Shown here: positions 46,274 to 56,169 of the stretch, one piece after another
Layout: each line of letters begins with the position of its first letter
Numbering within the stretch: position 1 is the first letter of the stretch
Notes under the pieces: generated by a model
What the model was told of the DNA's origin: nothing
Databases searched by the model: none
The model's input: only the letters and a program-made list of their open reading frames with translations
Made by a program: the position numbers and the translations under genes
Assembly: GCF_963678635.1 (NCBI RefSeq)
Contig: NC_087071.1
Location: forward strand, 44,877,095-44,941,094
Source: Symsagittifera roscoffensis
Taxonomy: Eukaryota; Xenacoelomorpha; Acoela; Convolutidae
Reading direction: 5' to 3'
Length of the DNA: 64,000 nt

Positions 46274-46489
46274 ATGCTCTTCTATCAAACAGTCACTAAA
46301 ATTATCACAAACCTCAAACAATTTTTTACGATACTTGAAACTTTCATAATATTTCTTTTTGATATCCTTGAATCTTTTCTAATACTCTTAATCATTTTTT
46401 GTAATATTTTTTTAATTTTCTACACTATATTCGAACTATTTCTCCAACTTTCAAAAACCCTTGATTATATACACAGGTACGATTTATAA
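46274..46489 (+). CDS. Small hydrophobic ORF 1
   Basis: 71 codons, ATG to TAA. A central block of about 40 hydrophobic residues (IIFLFDILESFLILLIIFC and onward) could make one or two membrane segments, flanked by short polar ends. Only 10 nt separate it from the next small hydrophobic ORF. No homologue recognised. Viroporin-like or envelope-accessory roles are conceivable (inference only). A T-rich stretch can encode hydrophobic residues by chance. Confidence 0.4.
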   Translation: MLFYQTVTKIITNLKQFFTILETFIIFLFDILESFLILLIIFCNIFLIFYTIFELFLQLSKTLDYIHRYDL

Positions 46490-46499
46490 AATTGTCTAA

Positions 46500-46676
46500 A
46501 TGATACGAACTATTTTCAGTAGAACTGATATTTTTCTACTATTTGTAATTTTCATAACATTTCTATCATCCCTCATTTTGACTATATGCAAATGTATAAA
46601 GAAAGCAATCATCACATTCGCTCTAGCAACAATCCTCCTAATTCTTTTCTTAGAAGAATACTTTAATAAACATTAA
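46500..46676 (+). CDS. Small hydrophobic ORF 2
   Basis: 58 codons, ATG to TAA. Two predicted membrane segments (IFLLFVIFITFLSSLILTIC and AIITFALATILLILFL) are separated by a short basic Cys/Lys turn (KCIKK), ending in EEYFNKH. The hairpin topology with a basic loop looks designed rather than random, and the pairing with the ORF just upstream strengthens the case. It is unlike any element protein I know. Confidence 0.45.
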   Translation: MIRTIFSRTDIFLLFVIFITFLSSLILTICKCIKKAIITFALATILLILFLEEYFNKH

Positions 46677-46696
46677 CTTTTTCACTAAAAGAATAG

Positions 46697-47824
46697 ACCA
46701 AAAAGCTATCAAAAATTGCTACCCAAAAGTCACCAAGTCAGTCTTCACCGACATCATCCCAAGATAACCCAACAACACCTTCAACTACCAATAATCCTCA
46801 TACACGAATTTCCTTTCAAGATAACCCATACACTTTTGAAGAACGACACGCTCGTTTATCAGAACCACTAGAACCAGCTCAACAACAAGCACCTCTAAGC
46901 GAACCAACATATAACTTATACCCAACACTACCACAAGAATTAAGTAGAATAAGAAATCCTAGTCAAAATCAAAATACAGTCGAAATAAATAGACAAATTA
47001 TACATCCTCGACGGAACAAGAATTTTCTAACTCCCCGAGTTCATTTTGATATACCTCAATCCCCATCACAAAACACTCCAGAAAACCCCATTGGTATATT
47101 ACCAGAAACCCCTACGCTTCTTTCACAACGTAGCACCTCAAGCCTACCATCAGATTACTTAGGTTCAACACCAACATCTGAACAAATACGTGAAAATCCC
47201 TTTAACCCCCCAAACCAGGCATCACGACTACCATATTGGACAACACATTCATTTACACAAGGTGAATTAAATTTAGTCAATGATCCAATAGATATTTCTA
47301 CGGATACAACAACATCCTCATCACTACCAGAAACATTATCACTACCATCAACACCATCAATGAGCCAGATTTCACCACCACCTTTTAACTTAAATTTTCC
47401 AAATAATCTCGACGCCAGATATCGAGAACAATCATCAACAAATATCCCTTTAAGACTAGATTGGAATACATTTACAGCCCCTCCACCATTATTTGGACAA
47501 CATCTAGAAAGTAATCGCCTCCACAACTGGGCACTTAATAGATTACAATACCGACAAGACATTCACGACGATATCCGTGATCACAATATCCAAATACTCC
47601 AACAAAACAGTTTACAATTAAAATTTGAAATTACAGTTAAATTAAACAACATTACTCAACATCCCTACCCATTAAACCCACCAAACATAACAGCTCAATC
47701 ACTACCACCACCATTTATAACCACTGAAGTAATATATAAATACGACAGATATACCAAAAACACAATTGGTTACATCACATTTTATAACCCATACTCAGGA
47801 TTATCATACACATGTATATTCTAA
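46697..47824 (+). CDS. Ser/Thr/Pro-rich ORF without early ATG, overlapping env start
   Basis: The frame is open from 46697, directly after a TAG (46694-46696), for 375 codons, but its first ATG is at 47360 (154 codons). The upstream part keeps the Pro/Ser/Thr/Gln-rich protein-like composition of the downstream part, so the whole frame is probably translated, either after splicing to an upstream exon or by a non-ATG start. The AG of the TAG, preceded by a pyrimidine stretch, could be the acceptor. The C-terminal ~130 residues look folded. The stop overlaps the env-like ATG by 13 nt. No family recognised. Confidence 0.5.
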   Translation, partial: TKKLSKIATQKSPSQSSPTSSQDNPTTPSTTNNPHTRISFQDNPYTFEERHARLSEPLEPAQQQAPLSEPTYNLYPTLPQELSRIRNPSQNQNTVEINRQIIHPRRNKNFLTPRVHFDIPQSPSQNTPENPIGILPETPTLLSQRSTSSLPSDYLGSTPTSEQIRENPFNPPNQASRLPYWTTHSFTQGELNLVNDPIDISTDTTTSSSLPETLSLPSTPSMSQISPPPFNLNFPNNLDARYREQSSTNIPLRLDWNTFTAPPPLFGQHLESNRLHNWALNRLQYRQDIHDDIRDHNIQILQQNSLQLKFEITVKLNNITQHPYPLNPPNITAQSLPPPFITTEVIYKYDRYTKNTIGYITFYNPYSGLSYTCIF

Positions 47825-50427
47825 AAATATTAATTTTTCTCCAACTCCTTTTTCTAGTAATCTCAAACCAAAACATAAACCCTTCTCCCCGCACAGGACC
47901 CCAAGATTTATTAGTAACACATTACGATTGTGAAGAAAACGAACAAAAAACACTACACAAGTATGCAATAAATCAAGTATCACAGTGCGAAACAGAACCC
48001 CAAGCCATAGAAACTACAAATGTCATAGCAACACTTTATTCAAAAGCCCGAGCAACTACAGTTATAGGAAATAAATTCACAGCAACATTTTCTGAAAAGA
48101 AAGTACATTGTTCACAAGTCTCAAACGGAAATAAAAACCGACTTGACCATGAATCATTCTACCAGAGTAATATAGAACGACTTTTACATCTCAATCCCGA
48201 AGATTGTAAAAACGAGTTACTCCGACTAAACATCACCAAAAATAAAAACACAGATAGAAATTTAGTATATTTCCAAGTTTTTTCAGATTCTGTACATCAA
48301 GCAGAACTTGAAAGATATCAAGGACATATAAAATTAGATGAAAAATACCCATACAACGGCGCACACGGACGATTAACCTATGACATACACGATAAACACT
48401 GGATACCACACATTGGTATAAACGACCCATCAAACTGCAAAGCAGACACAAAAAATAAAGGATACCAAGAAATAATGTTTTTCGATTGGAAAATACAACT
48501 CGAAAAAATACAACTCACACGAGATTTGTCAGACAACACAATGATTTATCAAGGAATTAGATTACCTTGTAAAAACGACCAAGGTTATTGCGACCCTACA
48601 ACCAGAACACAAGCAACAATTGTTTGGTTCCCCGAAGACACATGTACAACATTTCAAGTAGCAAAAATACACGCTCGTATGATAAAATTTCACGAAAAAT
48701 ATTTTATACAATCAATACCATATGAACATGTAAATCCATTACGCAAAATAAGTTCAAATTTTCGAAACATTCATAATATAGAAAATAAATTAACACGTTT
48801 TCAAATATATCAAGAAACAGAACTTGCATGTAAATACAGAAACCCACTTCACAAAACACAATACTCTGAAATATTAGTTGAATACGAAAATGGATTCGAC
48901 ATGACCACTGGAAAAATAAAAGTCGACCCATACGCCACAAGTCATCCCCTAAACGAAGGAACATCATTTATACCAGTTAATTTTCAAAAGAATACAGGTC
49001 AACCTGGTGGACATTTAAAACCCCAAAACGATCAAAGCACACGTTTACAAGAACTATCACTAATGAATAATACATATTTTGGTAATATCCACTATGATAT
49101 TCACTTAGATATGAAACTAGACTACACGATTAGCCGAATTTTTCAAGAAATGTCACTCTCCGAATTAGAAACATAACACCAACTATGCGAATTAGAAAGA
49201 ACACAAATATTACAATCACTTGCACTAGCAGTATTAAAAATACCCTACGCAGGATATTTACTATCAGGAAATAGATCAAATTTTTTAGACTATGAAGGAA
49301 ACATCTTATGGTTTTATACTTGTACTAAAAAAGTATCACCACTATACGTTTTTGAAGATAAACGATGTTATAAAAGAATCCCTATCTTTTATAAGAATAA
49401 AGTACATTTCGTTGACACACTTTCACGAAGAACCTATTTCTGGGATACCGCAGTTCCATGTGGATCAGAAAATAGCCACAACGTAGTACAACTAAACCCT
49501 GATGAAGATAAATATTACCTTCTCACCCCATATCCCACATTAATGCAATCACTCAAAAAATTTTCACCAGAAAGCATTCGCGCTATCGCTCGAAACCCAA
49601 ATATAGACTTACAATCAATAGGAATATACTCAAAATCAGATATTCAACATCACATTAGAACACAACAATTCCAGGAATTATTAACACAAATGGACACAAT
49701 ACAAAGACAATCAATTGACCAAAACTTACGCAAACTTGCCGAAACCGCAGGATTTGCAGACATCTATACGCAAGACTATAGCGGATATTTTAAAGACATT
49801 AAAGATTATATATATCTAAACGGTGAAGAATACCGTCCCCAAGATATATCACCTATCAATATTTTTAGCTTTGTTACACTCAAAAATGAAATTCTTGATT
49901 TTCTAGGATGGCCCTACTACATCTTAGAAAAACTAACTATTTTATACGCAATGTTTAACTTTATTGGATTTCTTTTTTCACTCTTAAAAGGAATCTATAA
50001 CACATGTGCTATACACACACAAGTCAATCGACAAGCAAGTGTAGCACGCATACTATTTGCAGGATTTTTTGGAATATTTTCTACATCTATAAACAAAATT
50101 CTTTTAGACGCACAAATAAAAGAATATAACACAAAAATAGCAACAAGACAGAACACATACGACGAAGAACATAACAATGCAGACACAACACCAACAGCAC
50201 CACAGTTACCACCCCTACCACATAACCATCCATTATCCCTAGTCCCACGTAATTTTCGAAATTTAGCCATAACACATAATAATTTTAGACCAACCATATC
50301 ACAAAGTCCCATCCAACATATAATGCCACACCACTCACAAGATGAAAATACTTATGAACAAATTATAGAACAACCCCATACCACCGCTTTTCAGTCTCAA
50401 AATAATAATTTTTTTAGCCCACGATGA
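47812..50427 (+). pseudogene. env: Envelope-like glycoprotein, interrupted by one stop
   Basis: One frame runs from ATG 47812 to TGA 50425-50427 (871 codons) with a single internal TAA at 49174-49176. Protein-like composition continues unchanged across the stop. Features: a signal peptide (about residues 3-17), a large Cys-containing ectodomain, a probable membrane anchor encoded near 49905-49995, and a long tail with a PTAP motif at 50191-50202. This is the layout of a type I viral fusion glycoprotein, and the position after integrase fits env. The viral family is uncertain; the Cys pattern faintly recalls glycoproteins shared by chuvirus-like viruses and some LTR elements (weak inference). 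As read, it gives only a truncated, unanchored ectodomain. Confidence 0.7.
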
Positions 50428-52232
50428 GCCGACAACTTGGATCCCTACACCGATCAAATTCCCACCCAACCAACCTCACCACTCCAATCCCAATAATACC
50501 ACTTTTTGCTTTTCCGCCACCCGATTTCCCATCCAGTAATGTAACATCCGGCATGAATTCCGATACTAACTCACACATCTCAGTTTTATACTCCATCTCA
50601 CAACTCAATAACCCGAATATTGAAACCCCCGATGAATTTGCCGACTCCGAACCATCTCCATCAAATAATTTTCACACCAATCCCTTAAATTTTTCCCAAC
50701 CCCCTTTTCAACCCATACTACCAAATAACCCTGACCCAACCAACTCTACACCCTCTTATGCTTCCCAAGTCACTCCAACCTACTCCTCACTTCACTCAAA
50801 CCAATCATCTCATTCTTCAGACACCCCCCGAATCTCCCCAGAACTAGATAATTTCATTACCTTACAACAACAATCCTATCACCTTGACACCCCAACCATA
50901 AACCAAATCTCATCCACAATAGATTCATCCAACCCTCCTACCCCTACACCCTCTTCAATTTATACTGATTCATTAGCACCATCATCCACAACTACTGTAT
51001 CTTCACTCAGCACTAATAGAGCTTACCGCACTTTTAAAAGGAAGTTCCCCAACCATCCTTTCCCAGCGAAACCAGGAACAGCCCGTGAATACATCAACCA
51101 TCCACAACACACTAACACAAAAGAATTTTTAGCTATCACCTTACCCTCATTTCCACAATACACCTTAAACACACCTCATGACACTAACGAGACACGTAAC
51201 TTTGTAGACGAATACGTTTTAATGCCTACCCTTCCTTGGACCTCATATTATCATTTTACAAATCCCCTTTGCTTACCTTTATCTAACACTCATATCGATA
51301 TAGAACGAAATATGGACATGCTATATCGACTCACTACACCACTAACACCTAGACAATTTACTTACATTGGATACAAAAAATCACTAAAAACACACACTGC
51401 ACCCCGAGCTAATGAATATACACTAGAATATTACGACCATAACATCATCAGAACTAACCAAGATCAATTCTTAGACGACGATCGCTTCGCTAACCCACAA
51501 ATCACCGAGAAATTTTTCATTAAAACACCATATGTATTTACACTAAATATCTTCGATCGCAAGTTTGACCACATTATCTCAGAAGCACTAACAGACACGC
51601 AAGCCTACGAAAGTTTTAAAGAACGCTTCCAAATATTTTCACTAACCTTTCATTTCCTTGCACCACATGAAAGAGATTTGCACTGCTCACACGATATTAT
51701 GTTGCGCACTAAACAAACACACACATATACTTATTATCGTTTCATCCAAAATCACTTTGACCTACACACTCCCTCCAGACAACCACACGATCGTTTTCAA
51801 TTCATCAATTCCAAATACACCTCACCATTCTTTCTTAACTTCACATATTGCATTAAAGATACTAACCTTCATGGTATTCTTCGAAATTATGATCCCATAA
51901 CCCAAATGTATATCTTTTGTCCCATCACCAAGACCTTCAACGCAGAAGAATCCCGACCCTTCCTCATCCCACACGAGTTTGTACAACCTATAGAAATCCC
52001 CATTTTAGAATCCATCCATAACACTAAATTCAACCACAAATTATATAATCTAATCCAAAACACACCTTATGAATTTGCAGTTGGCACTGAAGAACTAACC
52101 ACAATTAAGGCACTTCAATTGCTTTGGCCACTGCTTCAAACTAAAAATATCATCCGCATATTAGCCAAACTACTAACAACTTCAGATCTCATTCACGACA
52201 TTTTCCCCCACGGTTTCTTCCCCGACGACTAA
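50424..52232 (+). CDS. Unrecognised 602-aa ORF downstream of env
   Basis: An intact 602-codon ORF whose ATG overlaps the env stop in the sequence ATGA. The N-terminal ~190 residues are Ser/Pro/Thr/Asn-rich and disordered-looking. The C-terminal ~400 residues look globular and rich in aromatic residues (FLAITLPSFPQYTLN, FTNPLCLPLSNTHIDIERN, FFIKTPYVFTLNIFDRKF). No signal peptide or membrane segment. I know of no counterpart in gypsy or retroviral elements. That it is unbroken over 1.8 kb, while gag, pol and env have lesions, suggests it is a real gene. It could be structural, regulatory or host-derived. Confidence 0.7.
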   Translation: MSRQLGSLHRSNSHPTNLTTPIPIIPLFAFPPPDFPSSNVTSGMNSDTNSHISVLYSISQLNNPNIETPDEFADSEPSPSNNFHTNPLNFSQPPFQPILPNNPDPTNSTPSYASQVTPTYSSLHSNQSSHSSDTPRISPELDNFITLQQQSYHLDTPTINQISSTIDSSNPPTPTPSSIYTDSLAPSSTTTVSSLSTNRAYRTFKRKFPNHPFPAKPGTAREYINHPQHTNTKEFLAITLPSFPQYTLNTPHDTNETRNFVDEYVLMPTLPWTSYYHFTNPLCLPLSNTHIDIERNMDMLYRLTTPLTPRQFTYIGYKKSLKTHTAPRANEYTLEYYDHNIIRTNQDQFLDDDRFANPQITEKFFIKTPYVFTLNIFDRKFDHIISEALTDTQAYESFKERFQIFSLTFHFLAPHERDLHCSHDIMLRTKQTHTYTYYRFIQNHFDLHTPSRQPHDRFQFINSKYTSPFFLNFTYCIKDTNLHGILRNYDPITQMYIFCPITKTFNAEESRPFLIPHEFVQPIEIPILESIHNTKFNHKLYNLIQNTPYEFAVGTEELTTIKALQLLWPLLQTKNIIRILAKLLTTSDLIHDIFPHGFFPDD

Positions 52233-52235
52233 CAG

Positions 52236-52311
52236 GTAAGTATGAATTATACATAATACTAATTAATTCAAACATTAGAAACTCACCATTCTTTATCCAT
52301 GTTTTCTTTAG
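52236..52311 (+). other. Candidate short intron after the 602-aa ORF
   Basis: A near-perfect donor CAG|GTAAGT lies 3 nt after the stop codon (52230-52232), with a pyrimidine-rich acceptor GTTTTCTTTAG ending at 52311 (or a second AG at 52319). This would be a 76- or 84-bp intron in the 3' untranslated region, or the donor may join to a more distant acceptor. Confidence 0.4.
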
Positions 52312-52319
52312 AATTTTAG

Positions 52320-53824
52320 CCTTCATCCAACGATCATCTGAAAAATTCACAAAAGAAAAATAAAAAATAGCAAACTTCTTCAAAACTGTTTAAAACCCTA
52401 TTAACTTTTTGCACCAACAATTAAATAAATATAATACCAATGCAGTAAATTAATTTATAAATTTTTCCCCCACCAGCAGTAAATCTAATAATGATGAAAA
52501 TTTGTAACTTAATTTCCCCCAACAACTAGCAGTAAAATTAAAATTCTATGTAGTAAATTCATAAGAAGCAAAAGCAGTACTAACCTTTTGATATTTTCAT
52601 TCACTCGCATAAGAATTCTATCCACACTCGCACAGCTCGCCCACGAAGAATTGTTTAAAATAATGAATTTCAGTTTCAAGCTTTCACACTCGATAACTCT
52701 AACACAAGATAACACGTTTCAAACTTTCCTTTAACCCGGTTGGAAAGGAATTATATACTAAACAATACTAACCAATGCAGCTTACTAAACACCACAACAC
52801 ATAGCATAACAGCATGACTAAGAAAAGGAAACCAACGGTACCCAAACCGGATTAACCCAGTTTAAAACTGGATAAATTATTCTTTTGAAGACTATTATAA
52901 AGTCTAAGAAAGAAATAATAAAACACAAAAAAGTCGAAAGACAAACCCATACCACAAACAATTTGATTTTTGAAAAAAGGACACAACCAACAAAACATAA
53001 GAAAAACCACGACAAACCCAACATAAAACGTTGTCACATAACAGGACTTCTCACAAAAACCGCATGCAATCATACTCCCACTCCTGGCCTAACCCACCAG
53101 GAAGGACGTCCTGAGCATGCTCTATAGCCGGCCTAACCCACCGTGCTACATCCACGCTTTGTGACCACACTCCTATTTTTAATAAGAGCTACTCAAGGGC
53201 GAGTAACTCTTCAAAATAACTGAACTAAAACAAAAAGCTTTTGTGAAAACAACTAACTAAAATCATAATTAAAAAATATTAAACTAATAAAAGTTTTATA
53301 AAATGTAAATTACATTATGCAATACATAGATCAGAATACAACACCAAGGACGAACATCCAAAGACAAAACGACCCTACTACACTCGAGAAAGAATGGCCA
53401 ACTACAATCAATATGCCGCCCACAATCACAACTCAAAGGATTTAGAGTACGACTTGACTTCGCAGAAAAGGACTTCATTGAACTAGACCAATGACCACCT
53501 CGATGTTCAAGTATACGCACAGATCCGAGTAACCAGGCATCCCCACCACGCACAATCTCCACGCCATTCCCAGACAAGGTCAAACACAAAGAAGTTCTCA
53601 CCAATGAAACAGAAAAACCTGACATAGCCAACCATTCTGAAATCAGATTTGAGTTTGTTGCGAAAACCCAGTCGTTGTCTTGAGAAGACACAATGATTGA
53701 ATCTGGGACTTCTCTAATAAGAAAACCCAGAAGAAATAAGATGTTCGCCAAATACCAACGTCCATCATCCATCTTTCGAATTGCAGAAAAACTATTCTAA
53801 AAAACTCTGTAAAACCCGGATGGG
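52320..53824 (+). other. 3' non-coding region of the giant element
   Basis: About 1.5 kb with no forward ORF. It contains a direct repeat of GGCCTAACCCACC (53086-53099 and 53131-53143) flanking the palindrome GGACGTCC, and repeated CAGTAAAT/CCCCCA phrases near 52440-52560. The purine-rich GGATGGG just before the 3' LTR is a weak polypurine tract. An antisense ORF is listed separately. Confidence 0.5.
53296..53772 (-). CDS. Antisense 158-codon ORF near the 3' LTR
   Basis: An open frame on the strand opposite to the element, starting at 53772 close to the 3' LTR. Its composition is less AT-biased than the surroundings and reads like protein (SSQDNDWVFATNSNLISEW, GGDAWLLGSVRILEHRGGHW), with several Cys near the end (CDCGRHIDCSWPF). 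The 3' LTR could act as an antisense promoter, as for HTLV-1 HBZ (established precedent; no sequence similarity implied). It may also be a captured host fragment or chance. Confidence 0.3.
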   Translation of the reverse strand: MDDGRWYLANILFLLGFLIREVPDSIIVSSQDNDWVFATNSNLISEWLAMSGFSVSLVRTSLCLTLSGNGVEIVRGGDAWLLGSVRILEHRGGHWSSSMKSFSAKSSRTLNPLSCDCGRHIDCSWPFFLECSRVVLSLDVRPWCCILIYVLHNVIYIL

Positions 53825-54234
53825 TGGAACCTGATCTAAACTACATTTTATGATTGGATAAATTAGATATTTTACCAATGTAAAGTATTTAATATTAACC
53901 AATCATGATCCATCTAACTAACAATCCACTTATTTGTAAGTGCTGAAATTACTTGTAATTTCAGCACCAGAGAGATTTGAATTTAACTTAGAAATTAGTT
54001 GAACTCTCCCGAGTACTTCAGCAGCCGCAATAAACCAGTATACCCTAGATCTATTGAGCCTAGCAGAGACTAGTTAAACAACCTGAGACTAGATAGTATA
54101 AGAGTAAGATTAGGATCGGTATTAGACTAAGAAGTTGCACGAATCTATCCGGCCGAAAATAAGATAGCGTGACGAGCAGACGGTGTACCCTATCCGAAAT
54201 TACTCTATGAGTTATACACTTCGGTCATAACTCA
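53825..54234 (+). repeat. 3' LTR of the giant element
   Basis: 410 bp, identical by eye to the 5' LTR, including the 13-bp hairpin (53940-53967). It is followed by the target duplication ACAC. Confidence 0.95.
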
Positions 54235-54786
54235 ACACGTTGGTGCGTCTGAAATGGCCACTTTTACAATTTATTTGCTGCCAAACATTATTTCGTGTGT
54301 TTGTTATGAAGCAACCGAATTACGTTATCAATGGAATACGATTTATAATAAAAAACTTGTTTTTTGATCAAGATTTTTGCCTTAAACAATATTTTTGTAT
54401 TGTTGCTTAATCTAGGTTTTTGCCTAATTCAGCCTCCACCAATGCCACGGGATAAAGTTCGATTATCTACAGTTTTTCAATGACTTGTTAGTAGTCGTTA
54501 TAATCTGTTTGTTTATTTGGTCGCATAGTCAAGAAAATTTGTTCAAAATGGCCCGCAAATAACTGTTTATTGATGAGAAAAAAAAACTCGTACTGACAGA
54601 ACTATATTTAAAAAAGTAATCTGACTATTGAGAATAAACTTTGCATGCAAATTTTAGTTTCTAGGTGACCTTGAGACTTAAATCCTGACGAAAACATTAG
54701 TTTTCACATGTAAGAGATGATCAATTTCTCTTTTTAAATAATGCTGTCTGTCCGAACTCTTGGCACCATTCTATACTTAATACAGA
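54235..54786. other. Host flank right of the giant element
   Basis: Continues the host sequence interrupted at 35354. AT-rich, no gene recognised. Confidence 0.4.
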
Positions 54787-55120
54787 CAGGAGCGGATCTA
54801 GGAATTTCATCGACTTTTATAATTCCGAGCTATCAAAAATCACTTTAAAGACCCTTTTTGAAAAAGTGTTCTTCGCCGCAAGTGCAATTTTGAAAAAACA
54901 GGCCGAAAAAGGCGTTTTGGGGCACTTTTTGGAAAGTTTTGACCAAAAAATAGCGTGTTCTGACACGTGCTTCCCCTTTCAAGTTTAGTATAAATATTAG
55001 AAAAAGTTTAGGGACCATCAGCCAAAACTGGAGATCTTAAAATAGTACAAAGGGGGGACGGCAGGGTTCGAATCCTCGAGGAAGAAGGCGTCCTCCAATC
55101 CCCCCCACCTAAATCCGCTG
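54787..55120. mobile_element. hAT-like MITE, copy 2
   Basis: Ends CAGGAGCGGATCTAGG and CCTAAATCCGCTG are inverted repeats related to those at 7831-8213. The G-rich tract and the AGGGTTCGAATCC and GGCGTCC blocks near the right end are shared in inverse orientation with copy 1. No clear 8-bp target duplication remains. Confidence 0.6.
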
Positions 55121-55300
55121 TTGAATATGAATAGAGACACTGAATTCAGATCGTAGCATCAATGCAGGCTATTTTGTTGAAAATCAATCATTAAGGTCAT
55201 ACTCATGTAATTTTGAATTTAAAGGTCGAATAACATAAAAAATTTACATCAATAACTTAGTATGCATTTCAGTTTCAATTAATAATGCAACCGGATGAAA

Positions 55301-56169
55301 CTAGTATTCATACCCGACCAAATCCATTATCTTCTGGCAGAGCGGATTATTTTCAGTCTCATTTCTGAGCTCAGCACTCAGTTGAACTCTCCATTTGGAC
55401 GAAACTGTCGAAATGTTCCGACTGGTTGTAAAAAAAGAGGGCAGTTTTTCGTTTCGGGTGCTGGTTGAAGCCGTCGTGATGTTGACTATAAAGTTCTTCA
55501 GTTCTTCACTAATTGAAATTTTCAAGAAGTTAGATACCAAATTTTCCGTGTAAGAAATGGAATCGACTGCTAATTTCTCATAGATAAATTCGAAATAACT
55601 AATTGCAAATTTTTTGTCTTCATTGGTAAGTTTTCTGGCAATTTCCAAATTGTTTGCACAGTTTTTGCAAACTTTGGTTGAATTTTGATGAAAGCCTAAT
55701 TTCTTCTGAGAATTTCGACGTGCTCGCGGATCTCTTAATAAATGAATAATCTTCATATTTTTGAAGTTGCGTATTACTTTCCATGTTCGTTCCAAATTTG
55801 AAACTCGAATCGTTTTTAAAACTAAAAACTCCGATTTTTTGCATTTCTGTTCTTCGTTTAGAACTATCGTGTCGTTTCGATTGAATTGATCAATCCACGG
55901 ATTAGAAATACCTGAATGACTAAGCATATCCTCCGTTTGAAACATCGAAAACTTTGCTGTTAAGTTCTGGGTGAAAGTTACGTTGAAAATTGTTTGGTTC
56001 AAATTACAATTGAATAACTTAGCAGTCCAATCGTCCATAATTTTGTTGAAGAGTTCATCTGAAGAAGAAATTTGGCTTGCGTTGAGATATTGCTGGACTA
56101 ACCGGAACGGCTCATAAAAATAGTAAGAGTTTTCTATTTTGCTCAAAACGTCACCAAGCAATGTGGAAC
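55301..56169 (-). CDS. Sulfotransferase-like gene C, exon 2
   Basis: The larger exon of gene C, from the acceptor CTACAG|GTTCC to a stop at 55301-55303. It completes the 5'-phosphosulfate loop (STLLGDVLSKIENS), followed by YYFYEPFRLVQ, NQTIFNVTF, the 3'-phosphate loop IIHLLRDPRARRNS, and the conserved end QKIMDLVGYEY. With exon 1 (58516..58300) the frame is exact: 217 + 869 nt = 361 aa plus stop. No intron is present at the position used by gene A near the C-terminus. Golgi glycan sulfotransferase by family; acceptor unknown. Confidence 0.85.

Larger units (their letters stand above)
35355..54234 (+). mobile_element. Giant envelope-carrying Ty3/gypsy-type LTR element, 18.88 kb
   Basis: Two 410-bp LTRs (35355-35764 and 53825-54234), starting TGGAACC and ending TAACTCA, look identical by eye and are flanked by the 4-bp duplication ACAC (35351-35354 and 54235-54238). 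A primer-site-like TGGTGCGACC begins 2 nt after the 5' LTR. Content in order: leader, small basic ORF, gag, zinc knuckle plus low-complexity tail, protease, RT-RNase H, integrase with GPY motif, two small hydrophobic ORFs, an ATG-less frame, an envelope-like glycoprotein, and a 602-codon orphan ORF. RT and integrase motifs place it in the Ty3/gypsy group (Metaviridae). Envelope-bearing gypsy elements are usually far shorter. Interruptions in gag, pol and env mean this copy is probably not autonomous as read. Confidence 0.95.

Noticed and set aside
54239-54250. TGGTGCG just after the 3' LTR, resembling the primer site
   Set aside because: Only seven bases match the PBS at 35767. It is host flank and probably a coincidence.
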